A stretch of DNA of 64,000 nucleotides from Megaustenia siamemsis (Eukaryota > Mollusca > Gastropoda > Stylommatophora > Ariophantidae), in the NCBI GenBank assembly GCA_032433765.1, contig JAVIAB010000092.1, forward strand, positions 104,693,779 through 104,757,778, given 5' to 3'. Numbering within the stretch: the stretch's first letter is position 1; every line of letters begins with the position of its first letter. The translations under genes were made by a program, and so were the position numbers. Positions 9,225 to 19,395 of this stretch are shown here, one piece after another. Below the pieces are notes generated by a model. It was not told the origin of the DNA, ran no database searches, and saw nothing but the letters and a program-made list of their open reading frames with translations.

Positions 9225-11000
9225 GTGACTATAGGTTGTTTCAAAATATTTTGAAGGTGTTTAAAATTCCATATCTCAGTAACCAATTGATTGATAATGC
9301 TGAAATTTTGCATATGGTCTTGTGATTTTTTGGTCCCAAGAAGTACATTCATTTCCTCACCAACAAACGTATAGTTTTAAATATTCTTTATTTGAAGTAT
9401 ACAAATTTAAGGCATTTTGGTCAAACCATATATTTGGAGGAATTACCGCTTCATATGAGTGAGCACCCACGGACTTGTCATCTTGAACGTAATGCGCGCC
9501 AATTTCCCTGTTTTAAGCACTAAAAAACACATAAAACGCGTCATAGTTATAATTTTATATCCGGTGCATCCCATTTCCTGTCGTTTTGTTGTGATTTATG
9601 TGCAACGGCGTATCCTAATTATTGGGTAATTTCGTTAAATTTGTGATCTGTTAGTCAATGGGTATAAAAGTAAAGTTCCTTACATTGCAATCAGTGGCAA
9701 TAAAGGTGTATAAATATTTTTGCATAGAAGCTAGGCGTGGAAAACTGTATCGAAGCATCTCAAAGCCAGAAAAGAGAACTATTCACGCATTGGGTATAAG
9801 CAAACGCTTTTTCAAACAAGTGCTTAAAGCTAACGGAGTGTCCAGTTCAATCAAGACTAGGACGCTAGGAAGAAAGAAAGTAGTAGATAGTTTTGACAAG
9901 GAAGTGATTAGAAGAGCAATTTGTAAAATGTTCGATTCCAAAGAAACTGTGACTTTAAGAAAACTGAAAATTCGACTGAGAGCAGAAAATGACATTGTTG
10001 TGTCGAAAACAACATTATGGAGAACTGTTAGAAGCATCGGTTTTACGTTTAGAAAGTACGATAGTGGTAGAAATGTCATCTGCGAGAAGCCGCACTTAGT
10101 TTCTATGAGGAGTAAATATTTACGTGAAGTACGGGAAATGCGTAACCAAGGTTATGATATTGTATTTCTAGATGAATCTTGGATAAATTCTCACCACACA
10201 AGTGCAAAGGAATGGCAGTTATCAGATGGAAGTATTAAAAGATGTGTACCCACTGGAAAAGGACAGCGTATTATAATGGCACATGCAGGCAGCCGAAAAG
10301 AAGGGTTGGTGAAAAATGCAGAACTTATATTCACCTCTAATTATACTGACAACAGGGACTATCACACCGAGATGAATGGCCATATATTTAGAGAGTGGAT
10401 TGAAAATACTCTTCTTCCAATTCTAGACAGACCATCCTGTCTGGTAATGGACAACGCGTCGTACCACAACGCTGTGGCAGAAGAAGACAAAATTCCTACA
10501 TCTACCAGTACAAAAGATGTTATAAAGATTTGGCTAAGAAAGGAAGGAATTCCATTTAACGAGGGATTTTTGAAACCTGAATTACTGTCACTTGTTAAGA
10601 AATCGCAAAAGACCAAAGTATTCCAAATAGACAAAATCATTCAACAGCATGGTCATACGTGCTTGAGACTGCCCCCTTATCATCCACAATTAAACCCCAT
10701 TGAACTCGTTTGGGCAAAAATTAAAGGGCAGGTGGCAGCTGAGAATACAAGTTTTAAACTATGCGATATAAAAGGACTGACATATGCTGCTCTATCACAG
10801 ATTGACAAAGATTTTTGGTGCAAATGTGAAGATCATGTCTTAAAAGAAGAAAATGACTATTGGAAAAAAGATGGACTATCGTTCGTTCAGCCCAGATTAG
10901 TAATCAATATGTTAGACTCCTCTGATTCAGAATAAATGAAATAATAATGGACGTTTTTATATGTCCGCATGATCAATCTTTAGCTAAAGTTGATAACGTT
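9225..11000 (+). mobile_element. IS630/Tc1/mariner-type DNA transposon, ends not fully defined
   Basis: Approximate extent of a transposon around the transposase at 9658-10935. The 5' side starts near TATAGGTTGTTTCAAAATAT at about 9230, which resembles mariner-type terminal sequence and is followed by a ~430-bp leader. I searched the following kilobase for the reverse complement and found no convincing matching terminal repeat, so the 3' end is unknown and may be lost. Boundaries are therefore inference; only the coding part is firm. Confidence 0.6.
9658..10935 (+). CDS. DDE transposase, IS630/Tc1/mariner superfamily, DD83E spacing
   Basis: An intact 425-codon frame with no stop or frameshift. 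It encodes the enzyme that cuts and rejoins the transposon ends. The N-terminal ~150 residues include helix-turn-helix-like segments (HALGISKRFFKQVLK, about residues 44-58; VSKTTLWRTVRSIGF further on) that fit terminal-repeat binding. The catalytic DDE_3-type domain follows, with D172 in VFLDESWINS, D265 in LVMDNASYHN and E349 in PPYHPQLNPIELVW. Between D265 and E349 lie 83 residues, far more than the 34 of Tc1; the extra part is rich in charged residues. From memory, the Sailor group is described as DD82E, so this is probably a relative. The ATG at 9658 is the first Met of the frame. It ends in an acidic tail (DSSDSE). It is the only intact protein gene in the window, so the element may be young. 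Confidence 0.92.
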   Translation: MGIKVKFLTLQSVAIKVYKYFCIEARRGKLYRSISKPEKRTIHALGISKRFFKQVLKANGVSSSIKTRTLGRKKVVDSFDKEVIRRAICKMFDSKETVTLRKLKIRLRAENDIVVSKTTLWRTVRSIGFTFRKYDSGRNVICEKPHLVSMRSKYLREVREMRNQGYDIVFLDESWINSHHTSAKEWQLSDGSIKRCVPTGKGQRIIMAHAGSRKEGLVKNAELIFTSNYTDNRDYHTEMNGHIFREWIENTLLPILDRPSCLVMDNASYHNAVAEEDKIPTSTSTKDVIKIWLRKEGIPFNEGFLKPELLSLVKKSQKTKVFQIDKIIQQHGHTCLRLPPYHPQLNPIELVWAKIKGQVAAENTSFKLCDIKGLTYAALSQIDKDFWCKCEDHVLKEENDYWKKDGLSFVQPRLVINMLDSSDSE

Positions 11001-11352
11001 TTGAAAATGTAAAGATTCTTGATATGTGTACTGCAGGCATGCAAAGAAACTAAATCACTTTCATATGTTTTGTTTACGTAAAATAATGAAAGTCACATGG
11101 AAAGACATAAAACGAACAATGTAGCTCTTTACAGTGAAGAGGATCCCGTGCTTACATCGGACTCTTTAGTCACATGCGTACTCATAAACAATAACTTTGC
11201 TTGATATGTCATGCTCGTTATCGCTCGCAACGGATAATTAATTTTTTAAAATGTATTCTTTGTTGTATATTGTTTAAATAGTTTTCATTAATGGAACTGT
11301 TTATACGCTGATTTGTTTTAGACCGTCTGTAAAGGCTATAACATTGACATTC
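10936..11352. other. 3' flank of the transposon, unclassified
   Basis: AT-rich. It should contain the right transposon end, but I could not identify a terminal inverted repeat or TA duplication. Confidence 0.35.
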
Positions 11353-11664
11353 TCATAGTATTTTAAAGAAAGTAAACAATAGAAAGTAAACAGTTGATAA
11401 ACGCCTCCAACTTTCAAGTTGTGTAGAGACGCCTATGTCGAGAAGCTGATTTCCATTAATGTACGGTAAATTATTTTCTCCAGGAGCAAAAAGATCCGTA
11501 AATTCACTGAGATCAAAGGAAAGTGCTGCTTCATGATGAAGCATACTTCCTACATCATTAAATTTTGTGAAATCGGTGGGACCTTGGAAAAACAAGGCCA
11601 GATGCAAAAAATCAAGTTTGTAAGTGCAGGGAAAGAGGAGATATTTCATGTTAATCGTGAACAT
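11353..11664 (-). other. unassigned open frame, possible exon
   Basis: The minus strand is open for 103 codons with a mixed, protein-like composition (segments such as DFTKFNDVGSMLHHE and LFAPGENNLPYINGNQ). A TTTTTCCAAG tract just upstream of the hydrophilic part could be a splice acceptor. I recognise no domain, and a plus-strand frame (11533-11727) overlaps it. It could be a chance frame or an exon of an unknown gene. Confidence 0.2.
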
Positions 11665-11989
11665 TTAGATTTGAAACGACCAATACAATGTAAAAGATGG
11701 GACGTTGCGATCGTAAACACCAGTTAGAAATGTGAGTAAACAACGAACTACACAATCTGTCTTGAAGGATTCACTAAAAGACATATCCTTAATAGTATCA
11801 GATTAAATGATTAACTGAATTATACTTTAGTCCTTGTAAGATTAGAAAGCAAATAATTGAGATTGCAAGAGTTAAATAATTTCGCGAGAACCCGGGAATA
11901 AAACAAAATATATCAGTTTCAGGGACTGGTCCTCGCACCAAGTGAGTATACCCCTTTGTGCTTTATCTTGGGGTGAACCAAAAACAATC

Positions 11990-12445
11990 CCTGTGTAGCA
12001 ATTAGGTATCTTCTTGACTTTTCACCCATGGATGACATGATCAAGATCTGGAGGGCACAAGCCAACCTGAAGATACGTGCAGACAAAGAGCACCCATTGA
12101 AACAAGAGCTAAACACAGGGAAAAGTGACAGTCTAAGAAAAAGCAAATGGCTGGACCGAGCAGAAGATGTCATCTAACAGGTCTATGAGCTTACCAAAAT
12201 CAACACTAGCGAGGAGTGGATACCGGTGCCTACGTCATTCAGGGGCACATTCTCGTGGATTGTCACACTCGACAGGAAATGTAGGGAACAGAACTCAGTC
12301 GTAGTCAATGCGGAGGTCAACGGTCTCATCTCGGATAGCACCGATGAGGAATATGCAGTCAACTATATAGACGGATCCCAAATAGAACACCGAATGAGTG
12401 CAGGGGCCTGCACGCTCGACAGGCAGAATAGTCAGCGAAGACAGT
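11990..12445 (+). mobile_element. LINE-E fragment: linker and start of RNase H
   Basis: One frame from about 12036 runs through KIWRAQANLKIRA, KSKWLDRAEDVI, a TAA stop at about 12174, then EEWIPVPTSF and VNYIDGSQIEHRMSAGA. The DGS motif with the following GA is the first catalytic block of RNase H. The preceding WLDRAED and EWIPVP segments are the usual spacer between reverse transcriptase and RNase H in I-like LINEs. The fragment covers the part of LINE-E between the pieces at 39680 and 8390. It is a pseudogene. Confidence 0.7.
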
Positions 12446-12635
12446 GGTGCATACATTATGAACTATATATTTTCCGAATTAAAACTCATCTCATTGAAGG
12501 ATCCAAACATAGAAAGCCAGCTGCGATCCCTAACATAGCAGCCACAGCACAGAAAGATATAAACTGCTAAGGATTTTTATTCTTAATTATCGCTTCCCCT
12601 TTAAGTTACTTTCTTCTGTTTTTACTATTAACTAT

Positions 12636-12845
12636 ATCATCATCATCAAGTACCAAGCCTGCTCGCGTAGGTGATCATGTCTCTCCACAACTTTCGATCA
12701 CGACATCTATATATCATTTCTGTTGTTGATCTTTGCCAAGCCATTCCCTTAAACTGTCTGGTATCATTTCTCTTTGCTTCCCTCTATTTCTTCGTCCCTC
12801 AATTTTCCCAGTTGTGACAATATATTCCAGCTGTTCTCTTCTCAT

Positions 12846-12848
<3 letters not shown>
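12636..12848 (-). mobile_element. LINE-G 3' end fragment
   Basis: Reverse-complement match to the end of the LINE-G copy at 29640-30058, including the (GATGAT)n-type tail at 12631-12643 and the GGTGATCATGTCTCTCCACA block. The 5' side is truncated exactly where a TA microsatellite begins. Confidence 0.82.
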
Positions 12849-12901
<53 letters not shown>

Positions 12902-12902
12902 C
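12847..12902. repeat. (TA)n(GT)n microsatellite
   Basis: About 20 TA dinucleotides then GT repeats. It abuts the 5' truncation of LINE-G. Confidence 0.95.
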
Positions 12903-13052
12903 GTATAATATCGCAATCTTGATAATCTTTCATCTATTTTTAGCATTAAAATAATTGCTACCTAAACTTCATGAATTATAGTAGGGGTTATAAATATGGC
13001 TAATATTTCACACCTAAAAAATGTTAACTAATTGCTAACTAACTAAACTAAA

Positions 13053-13297
13053 GAATCCGCGTCACGCCAAGTGGCGTATAGGGAATATGGTGTTAGTGAC
13101 CATACATTTTACAAACCTTCAGCACATGATTTTTGTAGTAATGTGGTCGGTATTACCTCCGTGCCGCTTTCCTTTCCCAGAAAAAAAATCCGGTAACCAA
13201 TTATGGCTGGGTGAACCCGGAAGCCGTCGGTTGAGATCGAACCCTACCTCTTGTCCTTTGCAATCCAGTTCACTAACCACTGAGCTATCGCGGCTCC
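13053..13297 (-). mobile_element. SINE-1 copy
   Basis: Minus-strand tRNA-derived SINE. The head carries TAGCTCAGTGG (A box) and GGTTCGATCTC (B box). The body includes GCCAAGTGGCG, which is the conserved 3' stem-loop. Full length apart from small changes. Confidence 0.9.
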
Positions 13298-13554
13298 ATA
13301 ACTAATTGATAATTGGTATTTTTATTTTGTCTTCAATTATTTCGACATTGGGCGTACACGCATTTTAGATGTGAGCAATTATGGACTGTTGTTCGATGTG
13401 CGATGAGACAATTCGACTACTAACACTATGCTTATGTACAAACAACATACATACAAATTACATGCAAGTATACATATGTAATTAAATACATACGAATGTA
13501 TAAACGTTTACTTACGTATACATGTGCTATATGATTCAGTCGCCTGGAGAATAC
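13298..13554. other. unclassified sequence
   Basis: Short AT-rich spacer with a mild ATACATAC-type simple pattern near 13440-13500. Confidence 0.35.
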
Positions 13555-13904
13555 AACACATAATTTGTTGTTTCCCTCTGTTTATTTTCCCTATGTCTCA
13601 CCTCAGCTTACCTTCCCTTTGCTTTATCTCAATTTATATTCTCTTTATTTTACCTCACTTTATCTTCCTTTTGTTTTACCTCACTTTATCTTCTCTTTGT
13701 TTAACCTCACTTTATCCTCTTTATTTTAGCTCACTTTATCTTCTCTTTGTTTTACCTCACTTTATGTTCTCTTTGTTTTAACTCACTTTACTTCTCTTTA
13801 TTTTGCATCACTTTATATTCCTTTTGTTTTACCCCATTGAATCTTTCCTTTGTTCCCATCTCTGTAACTTCCCCTTGTTCCCCAGTTTATCCTCCTTTTG
13901 TTTT
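13555..13904. repeat. 26-bp pyrimidine-rich minisatellite, left part
   Basis: Degenerate units of the form TTTTACCTCACTTTATCTTC followed by TCTTTG. It continues after the LINE-C insertion at 14738. The overlapping open frames are products of the repeat. Confidence 0.85.
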
Positions 13905-14737
13905 CTATCTTCTATTGACCTTTCGAGCCCCATAGGGCGTAGACCAAGATACACCTTCTCCTATATGAATTTTTGTTCTAGCAGTTTTCTTTTAAAGATA
14001 TTTTATCAAATCTCGCCATCTGTCTCTGTTCTGTGCAAGCAGTTCTATCTCATTGAGGGAGCCGATTCCTGCTGCTCTTGCCTCTCTCATCAATGTTCTT
14101 CTCAGTGTCTCCCTGGGTCTTCCTCTTTTTCTTTTACCTGTTGTTTCCCATATGAGGGCTTGCTTTGCTATTCGATTATTATCTCTTCTCATCACATGTC
14201 CAACGTATGACCATCGTCTTTTCTTTATTACTGAAGATATTAGTGGTTGATTGGCGATTTCTCTAATTTCCTCGTTTGTTTTGAATTCGTTCCATTCTAT
14301 ATCAAGTATTTTCCTTAGACATTTATTTTCGAATGCGTTCAACTTTGTTTCTATATCTCTTGTTGTTTTCCAGCTTTCACACGCATACGTAAGGGTTGAT
14401 AGTACATTTGATTTGAATAGCCTAAGTTTTGTGTTTGTGCTAATGAGTTTTGATTTCCACAACTTTTCAAGGCTTCTGAAAGACATTGCTGCTTTAGCCA
14501 GTCTGATTCTAATTTCTTTGCTCGTATCCCCTTCTCGATCAATGTGACTTCCAAGATAGATGAAGTGATCGATCTCTTCTACTGGTTTGTTTTCCATGTA
14601 TATTTTGTCACTTGTTGGAATTAAACTTTTCATGACTTTAGTCTTTTCATGATTGACCTCAAGCCCAATTTTGCTGGCTATTGATGATAGTTCATTTGTG
14701 TTTTCCTGCATCGTTTTTATCTGATTGCTGATGAGAA
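13905..14737 (-). mobile_element. LINE-C copy inserted in a minisatellite
   Basis: 5'-truncated LINE on the minus strand. CCTTTTGTTTT occurs at 13894-13904 and again at 14738-14748 and may be the target-site duplication, though the host array naturally contains this word. The 3' end reads AAAGGTCAATAGA followed by a degenerate TAGA-type tail, as in the copy at 48628-49258. Confidence 0.88.
13992..14711 (-). pseudogene. LINE-C reverse transcriptase C-terminal part
   Basis: 239 open codons. The start lies after the catalytic YADD block. It includes the usual LINE segments KIGLEVNHEKTKVM, IDHFIYLGSHID, a SFRSLEKLW region, KRRWSYVGHVMRR and a C-terminal NRDRWRDLIKYL. The palm catalytic aspartates are missing because of 5' truncation, so it cannot act as a polymerase. 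The frame is otherwise uninterrupted, which suggests a fairly recent insertion. Confidence 0.85.
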
Positions 14738-15380
14738 CCTTTTGTTTTGCTTAATGTTATCTTTCTTTTGTTTTACCCCAGTTTTTCTTCCCTTTTTTCA
14801 TTTAAGTTTTTCTTCCAATTTTTTTGTTATCTCAGTTTATCTACCCTTTGCTTTACCTCATTTTATCTTTCGTTTGTTTTATCTCAAATCAACTTCCCTT
14901 TCTTTTACACCAGTTTATCTTTCCTTTGTTTCACCGCGGGTTATCTTTCTATTGTTTCACCGCAAATTATCTTTCCATTGTTTCACCGCAAATTATCTTT
15001 CCATTGTTTCACCACAAATTACCTTCTATTTGTTTCACCTTAGTTTATCTTCCCTTTGTTCCTCTCTGGTTATCTCCCCTTTATTTTACTCAACTTTACT
15101 TTACCCTCGGTTTATGTAATTTTGTTTTACCTCACTTTATCTGTCTTTTATTTTACCGAAGATTATCTTTCCTTTGTTTTAACTAGGTTTATCTTCCCTT
15201 GGTATATCTCGGTTATCTTCCCTTTGTTTTACCTCTCTTTATCTTCCCTATGTGTTGCATATGTGTATATATTATGTCCGGTGCCTCAGCCAGCCTTTTT
15301 TTCTAATACCCCGACTTGTCTCTGCCTCCTTCTTATCTCTACTTTATATTTCGTCCCTTTAAAGCCAGCATATCTTATTT
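14738..15380. repeat. 26-bp pyrimidine-rich minisatellite, right part
   Basis: Same unit as 13555-13904, with local variants such as GTTTCACCGCAAATTATCTT. Pyrimidine-dominated on the plus strand. Confidence 0.85.
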
Positions 15381-17117
15381 TTTTCACTACCACTATCATC
15401 ATCATTATCATCGAGTGCCTTCTCCGCAACGAAGGTTGGCTACTATGGATTCTATATGGATTCTACTCTGTTTCTTGCTTTGATGGTGCAGGTTGTCATA
15501 GATTGACTTGTCCATCTTTTGATGTTACTCGTTCATGTTAGTCTTGGTCTGCCTCTGCCTCTTTTACCTTGTATTTTCCCTTCCAATATTACTTTTAGTA
15601 GGTTGTTGTATCTTTTAACATCCCCAAAAAATTTCATTTGTCTTGTCTTAAATGTATTTAGTAGTTCTCTTTTTAATTTTAGTCATTTTAAAACTTCATC
15701 GTTTATTTTCTTTTCTTTCCATCCAATTCTATCTATTCTTCTATAAATCCACATTTCAAAGGCTTCAATTTTATGTTCTGTTTTCTTGTCTAATGTCCAT
15801 GTTTCTGCACTATACAGGAATATTGAGAAGATGTAACATTTTGCCATTCTTAGTTTCAGCCCTGCTGATATTTGTTTTGTTGTTAGTATATTTTTCATGG
15901 CATTAAAATTACTTTTTGCTATACCTATTAATTTGTTTATTTCAATTTTCAATTTTCCATCATTGGTTATAATATATCCCAGGTAGTTGTAGCTCTGGAC
16001 TGTCTCCAGATGTATTCTCTCAAGTGTAATATTTAATTGTAGGTCTTGAGAATTTTCTTTGTTTATGATCATAGTTTCAGTCTTTTTGTTACTCATATCT
16101 AGTCCATATTTTTTGCTTGTTATGTTTATCACAATAAGCAATTGTTGTAGGTCTTTAGGATTTTCTGCTAGTAGAACAGTATCATCAGCACATCTTATGT
16201 TATTGATAATCTTTCCATTAATGTTTAGGCCTGGCATCTCTGAGATGTTTTTAAAGATTTGCTCAGTGTATAGATTGAACAAGCTTGGTGATAGGATGCA
16301 TCCTTGTCTTACTCCTCTTTTTATGTCCATGGGTGTAGAGTTCTCCTTGTTATATTTTATTATTGATGTTTGCTCCCAGTACAAATTACATATTAGTCGT
16401 ATGTCTATGTCGTCTAGATTTATATCCTTTAGGCAGTCTATAAGTTGGTTATGGTGTATTCTATCGAAATCTTTGGTGTAGTCTTTGAAGCAGGCATATA
16501 TTGGTTTGTTTACTTTTATGTACTTTTCAATCAATGTTTTCATACTAAATATGGCTTCTTTAGTGCCACTGTTTTTCCTGAATCCAAATTGTTGCTCATC
16601 TAATTCAGTATTGATTTTATTCTGAATCCTTCGCTGTATAACATTTAGTAAAATTGTGTGACCTGGCTCATTAGGTTTATTGTTCTGAAATCACTGCATT
16701 CAACTGCACCATTCTTTTTAGGCAATGCAATGAAAGTTGATGTTTATAGTTCGTTTGGTATGTATCCTGTATGGTATATGTCATTGCATATGTCTGTGAT
16801 CACTTCGATGCCAAAATCTTCTAGAGCCTGTATCATCTCTATCTGGATATTGTCAGATCCTGCTGCCTTCCCCTTTTTCAATGTTTTTTATAGCTTTTTC
16901 TACTTCAGATTTCAGGATTTTATAGTTGTATGTACATTTTATGTCTGGCTTTTTGTCCCTTTCGTCATGAAATAATTCTGTTATAAATTCTTGCCATCTA
17001 TCTTTTATATCTTTGTTGTCTGTTAGCATTCTTCCCTCTTTGTTTACAATAAATCCGTTTCCTGCAGTTGTTTGGCTTTATTAGTCATTCCACTACAAAT
17101 TATTTCACTACCACTAT
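15381..17117 (-). mobile_element. LINE-B copy with 15-bp target-site duplication
   Basis: The direct repeat TTTCACTACCACTAT lies at 15382-15396 and 17103-17117. Between them is a 5'-truncated LINE on the minus strand of ~1.7 kb. Its 3' end carries the GATGATAATGATGATGA tail and the cggcactcgatgat terminus shared with 58190-59660. Reading from the 5' side it contains degraded finger-region motifs (DRWQEF, a NIQIEM-type motif, PKKN), the reverse transcriptase and the C-terminal tail. The insertion target is the pyrimidine-rich field. Confidence 0.93.
15683..16543 (-). pseudogene. LINE-B reverse transcriptase
   Basis: 286 open codons that encode the palm and thumb of a non-LTR reverse transcriptase, which makes cDNA from the LINE RNA at the nicked target. 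Motif A is CFKDYTKDFDRIHHNQL, motif B is RGVRQGCILSPSLFNLY, motif C is CADDTVLLAEN (the usual first residue Tyr is Cys), motif D is YGLDMSNKKTETMI and motif E is SYNYLGYII. The frame breaks at both sides compared with the expected longer protein (upstream finger motifs lie in other frames near 16560-17050). It is probably inactive. Confidence 0.88.
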
Positions 17118-17164
17118 AAATTATTTTATCTTAAATCTCTGTATGCCTCAGTTTTTTACTTATG

Positions 17165-19120
17165 TACCCCAACTTCTCTTTCCTCTTCACATAACTCAAC
17201 TTTCGTCTCTGCATAACTCAACTTAACTTTCGTCTCTACATAACTCAACTTAATTTCCTTCTCTGCTTAACTCAACTTTCTTCTCGGCATTATTTAATGT
17301 TCTTCTCTGCATAAATCAACTCAACTTTCTTCTCTGCATAACTCAACTCAACTTTGGTATTTCCCTAACTCAACTCAACTTTTTTCTCTGCATAACTCAA
17401 CTCAACTTTCTTATCTCATAACTCATCTTAACTTTTTTCTCTGGATAACTAAATTTTCTTCTCCGCATAACTCAGCTTAACTTTTGTTCTGCATAACTCA
17501 ACTTAACTTCCTTCTCTGCAAAACGCAACTTTCTTCTCTGCATAACTCAAATTAACTTCCTTCTCTGCATAATTCAGCATACCTTTTTTTTTCTCTGCAT
17601 AACTCAGCATAATTTTTTTCTCTGCGTAACTCAACTTAACTTCCTTCTCTGCAAAACTCAAATTTCTTCTTTGCATAACTCAACTTAACTTTCTTCTCTG
17701 CATAGCTCAGCTTAACTTTCTTCCCTTCATAACTCAACTTAGCTTCCTTCTCTGCATCACTCAACTTTCTTCTCTGCATAACTCAACTTATCTTTCTTCT
17801 CTGCATAACTCAATGTTCTTCTCTGTAAAACTCAACTTATCTTTCTTCTCTGCATAACTCAACTTTACTTCCTTCTCTGCATAATTCAACTTTCTTCTCT
17901 GTATAACTCAACTTAACTTTTTTCTCTGCATAACTCAACTTTCTTCTCTGCATAACTAAACTTAACTTTCTTCACTGCATAACTCAATGTTCTTCTCTGT
18001 ATAACTCAACTTATCTTTCTTCTCTGCATAACTCAACTTTACTTCCTTCTCTGCATAACTCAACTTTCTTCTCTGCATAACTCAACTTAACTTTTTTCTC
18101 TGAATAAATCAACTTTCTTCTCTGCATAACTCAATGTTCTTCTCTGTATAACTCAACTTATCTTTCTTCTCTGCATAACTCAACTTTACTTCCTCCTCTG
18201 CTTAACTCAACTTTCTTCTCAGCTTAACTCAACTTAACTTTCTTCTCTGTATAACTTAATTTTCTTCTCTGCATAACTCAACTTAACTTTTTTTCACTGC
18301 ATGACTCAATTTTCTTCTCTGCATAACTCAACTTAACTTTTTTTCTCTGCGTAACTCAATTTTCTTCTCTCATAGCTCAACTTAACTTTCTTCACTGCAT
18401 AACTCAATGTTCTTCTCTGTATAACTCAACTTATCTTTCTTCTCTGCATAACTCAACTTTACTTCCTTCGCTGCTTAACTCAACTTTCTTCTCAGCATAA
18501 CTCAACTTAATTTTCTTCCCTGCATAACTTAATTTTCTTCTCTGCATAACTCAACTTAAATTGTTTCTCTCCTTAACTCAACTTTCGTCTCAGCATATCT
18601 CAACTTAACTTTCTTCTCTGCATAACTTAATGTTCTTCTCTGCATAACTCAACTTAACTTTCTTGTCTGCTAAACTCAAATTTCTTCTCTGCATAACTCA
18701 ACTTAACTTCCTTCTCTGCTTAAATCAACTTTCTTCTCTGCATATCTCAATTTAACTTTCTTCTTTGCATAACTCAACTTAACTTTCTACTTTGCATAAC
18801 TCAACTTAACTTTCTTCTCTGCATAACTCAACTTAACTTTCTTCTTTGCATAACTCAACTTAACTTTTTTCTTTACATAACTGAACTTAACTTTCTTCTC
18901 TGCTAAACTCAACTTTCTTCTCTGCATAATTCAACTTAACTACCTCCTCTGCTTAACTCAACTTTCTTCTCTGCATAACTCAATTTAACTTTCTTATTTG
19001 CATAACTCAACTTAACTTTCTTCTTTGCATAACTCAACTTAACTTTCTTCTCTGCATAACTCAACTTAATTTTCTTCTTTGCATAACTCAGCTTAACTTT
19101 CTTCCTTCCTCGCTAAGTAC
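17165..19120. repeat. 27/22-bp pyrimidine-rich minisatellite (~2 kb)
   Basis: Tandem units CATAACTCAACTTAACTTTC plus TTCTCTG (27 bp), mixed with a shorter 22-bp form lacking TTAAC, in irregular alternation. Many C/T and single-base changes. The plus strand is almost free of G except for the TCTCTG core. Confidence 0.93.
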
Positions 19121-19289
19121 CTCACTTTATATTTCCTCTCACTTTCCTCTCAGTGTGCCTCACTTTATATTTTTTGTGTAGTTCTATTCCCATTAATCTC
19201 TCAATATTAATTTAGTTTATTGCCCTTTATATAGCTCAACATTTTATCCTTGTTTACCTTGTTTGCCAAATTATCTTCACAGTTTTTTT

Positions 19290-19395
19290 TTTGCATTTTT
19301 ATTCTTAATTATCGCTTCCCCCTTGAAACACTCTCTTCTGTTTTTACTATTTTAAAAGTATATTATATCGTTATCTTGATAATCTTGCTAAGTGT
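19290..19395. repeat. short dispersed repeat J, uninterrupted copy
   Basis: Matches the two flanks at 12569-12630 and 12901-12935 and lacks LINE-G. It therefore serves as a paralogous empty site. Confidence 0.7.

Larger units (their letters stand above)
12569..12935. repeat. short dispersed repeat J, interrupted copy
   Basis: The flanks 12569-12630 and 12901-12935 together match the uninterrupted sequence at 19290-19395 (words ATTTTTATTCTTAATTATCG, TCTGTTTTTACTATT and ATCTTGATAATCTT). The gap is filled by LINE-G and its microsatellite. Confidence 0.7.

Noticed and set aside
9783..10079. minus-strand frame inside the transposase
   Set aside because: Shadow of the intact plus-strand transposase gene.
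12733..12954. plus-strand frame across a microsatellite
   Set aside because: Antisense LINE-G followed by TA repeats.
14742..15541. overlapping frames of 98-161 codons
   Set aside because: They come from the pyrimidine-rich minisatellite and antisense LINE sequence, rich in F, L and S.
16059..16481. 140-codon plus-strand frame
   Set aside because: Antisense to the LINE-B reverse transcriptase.
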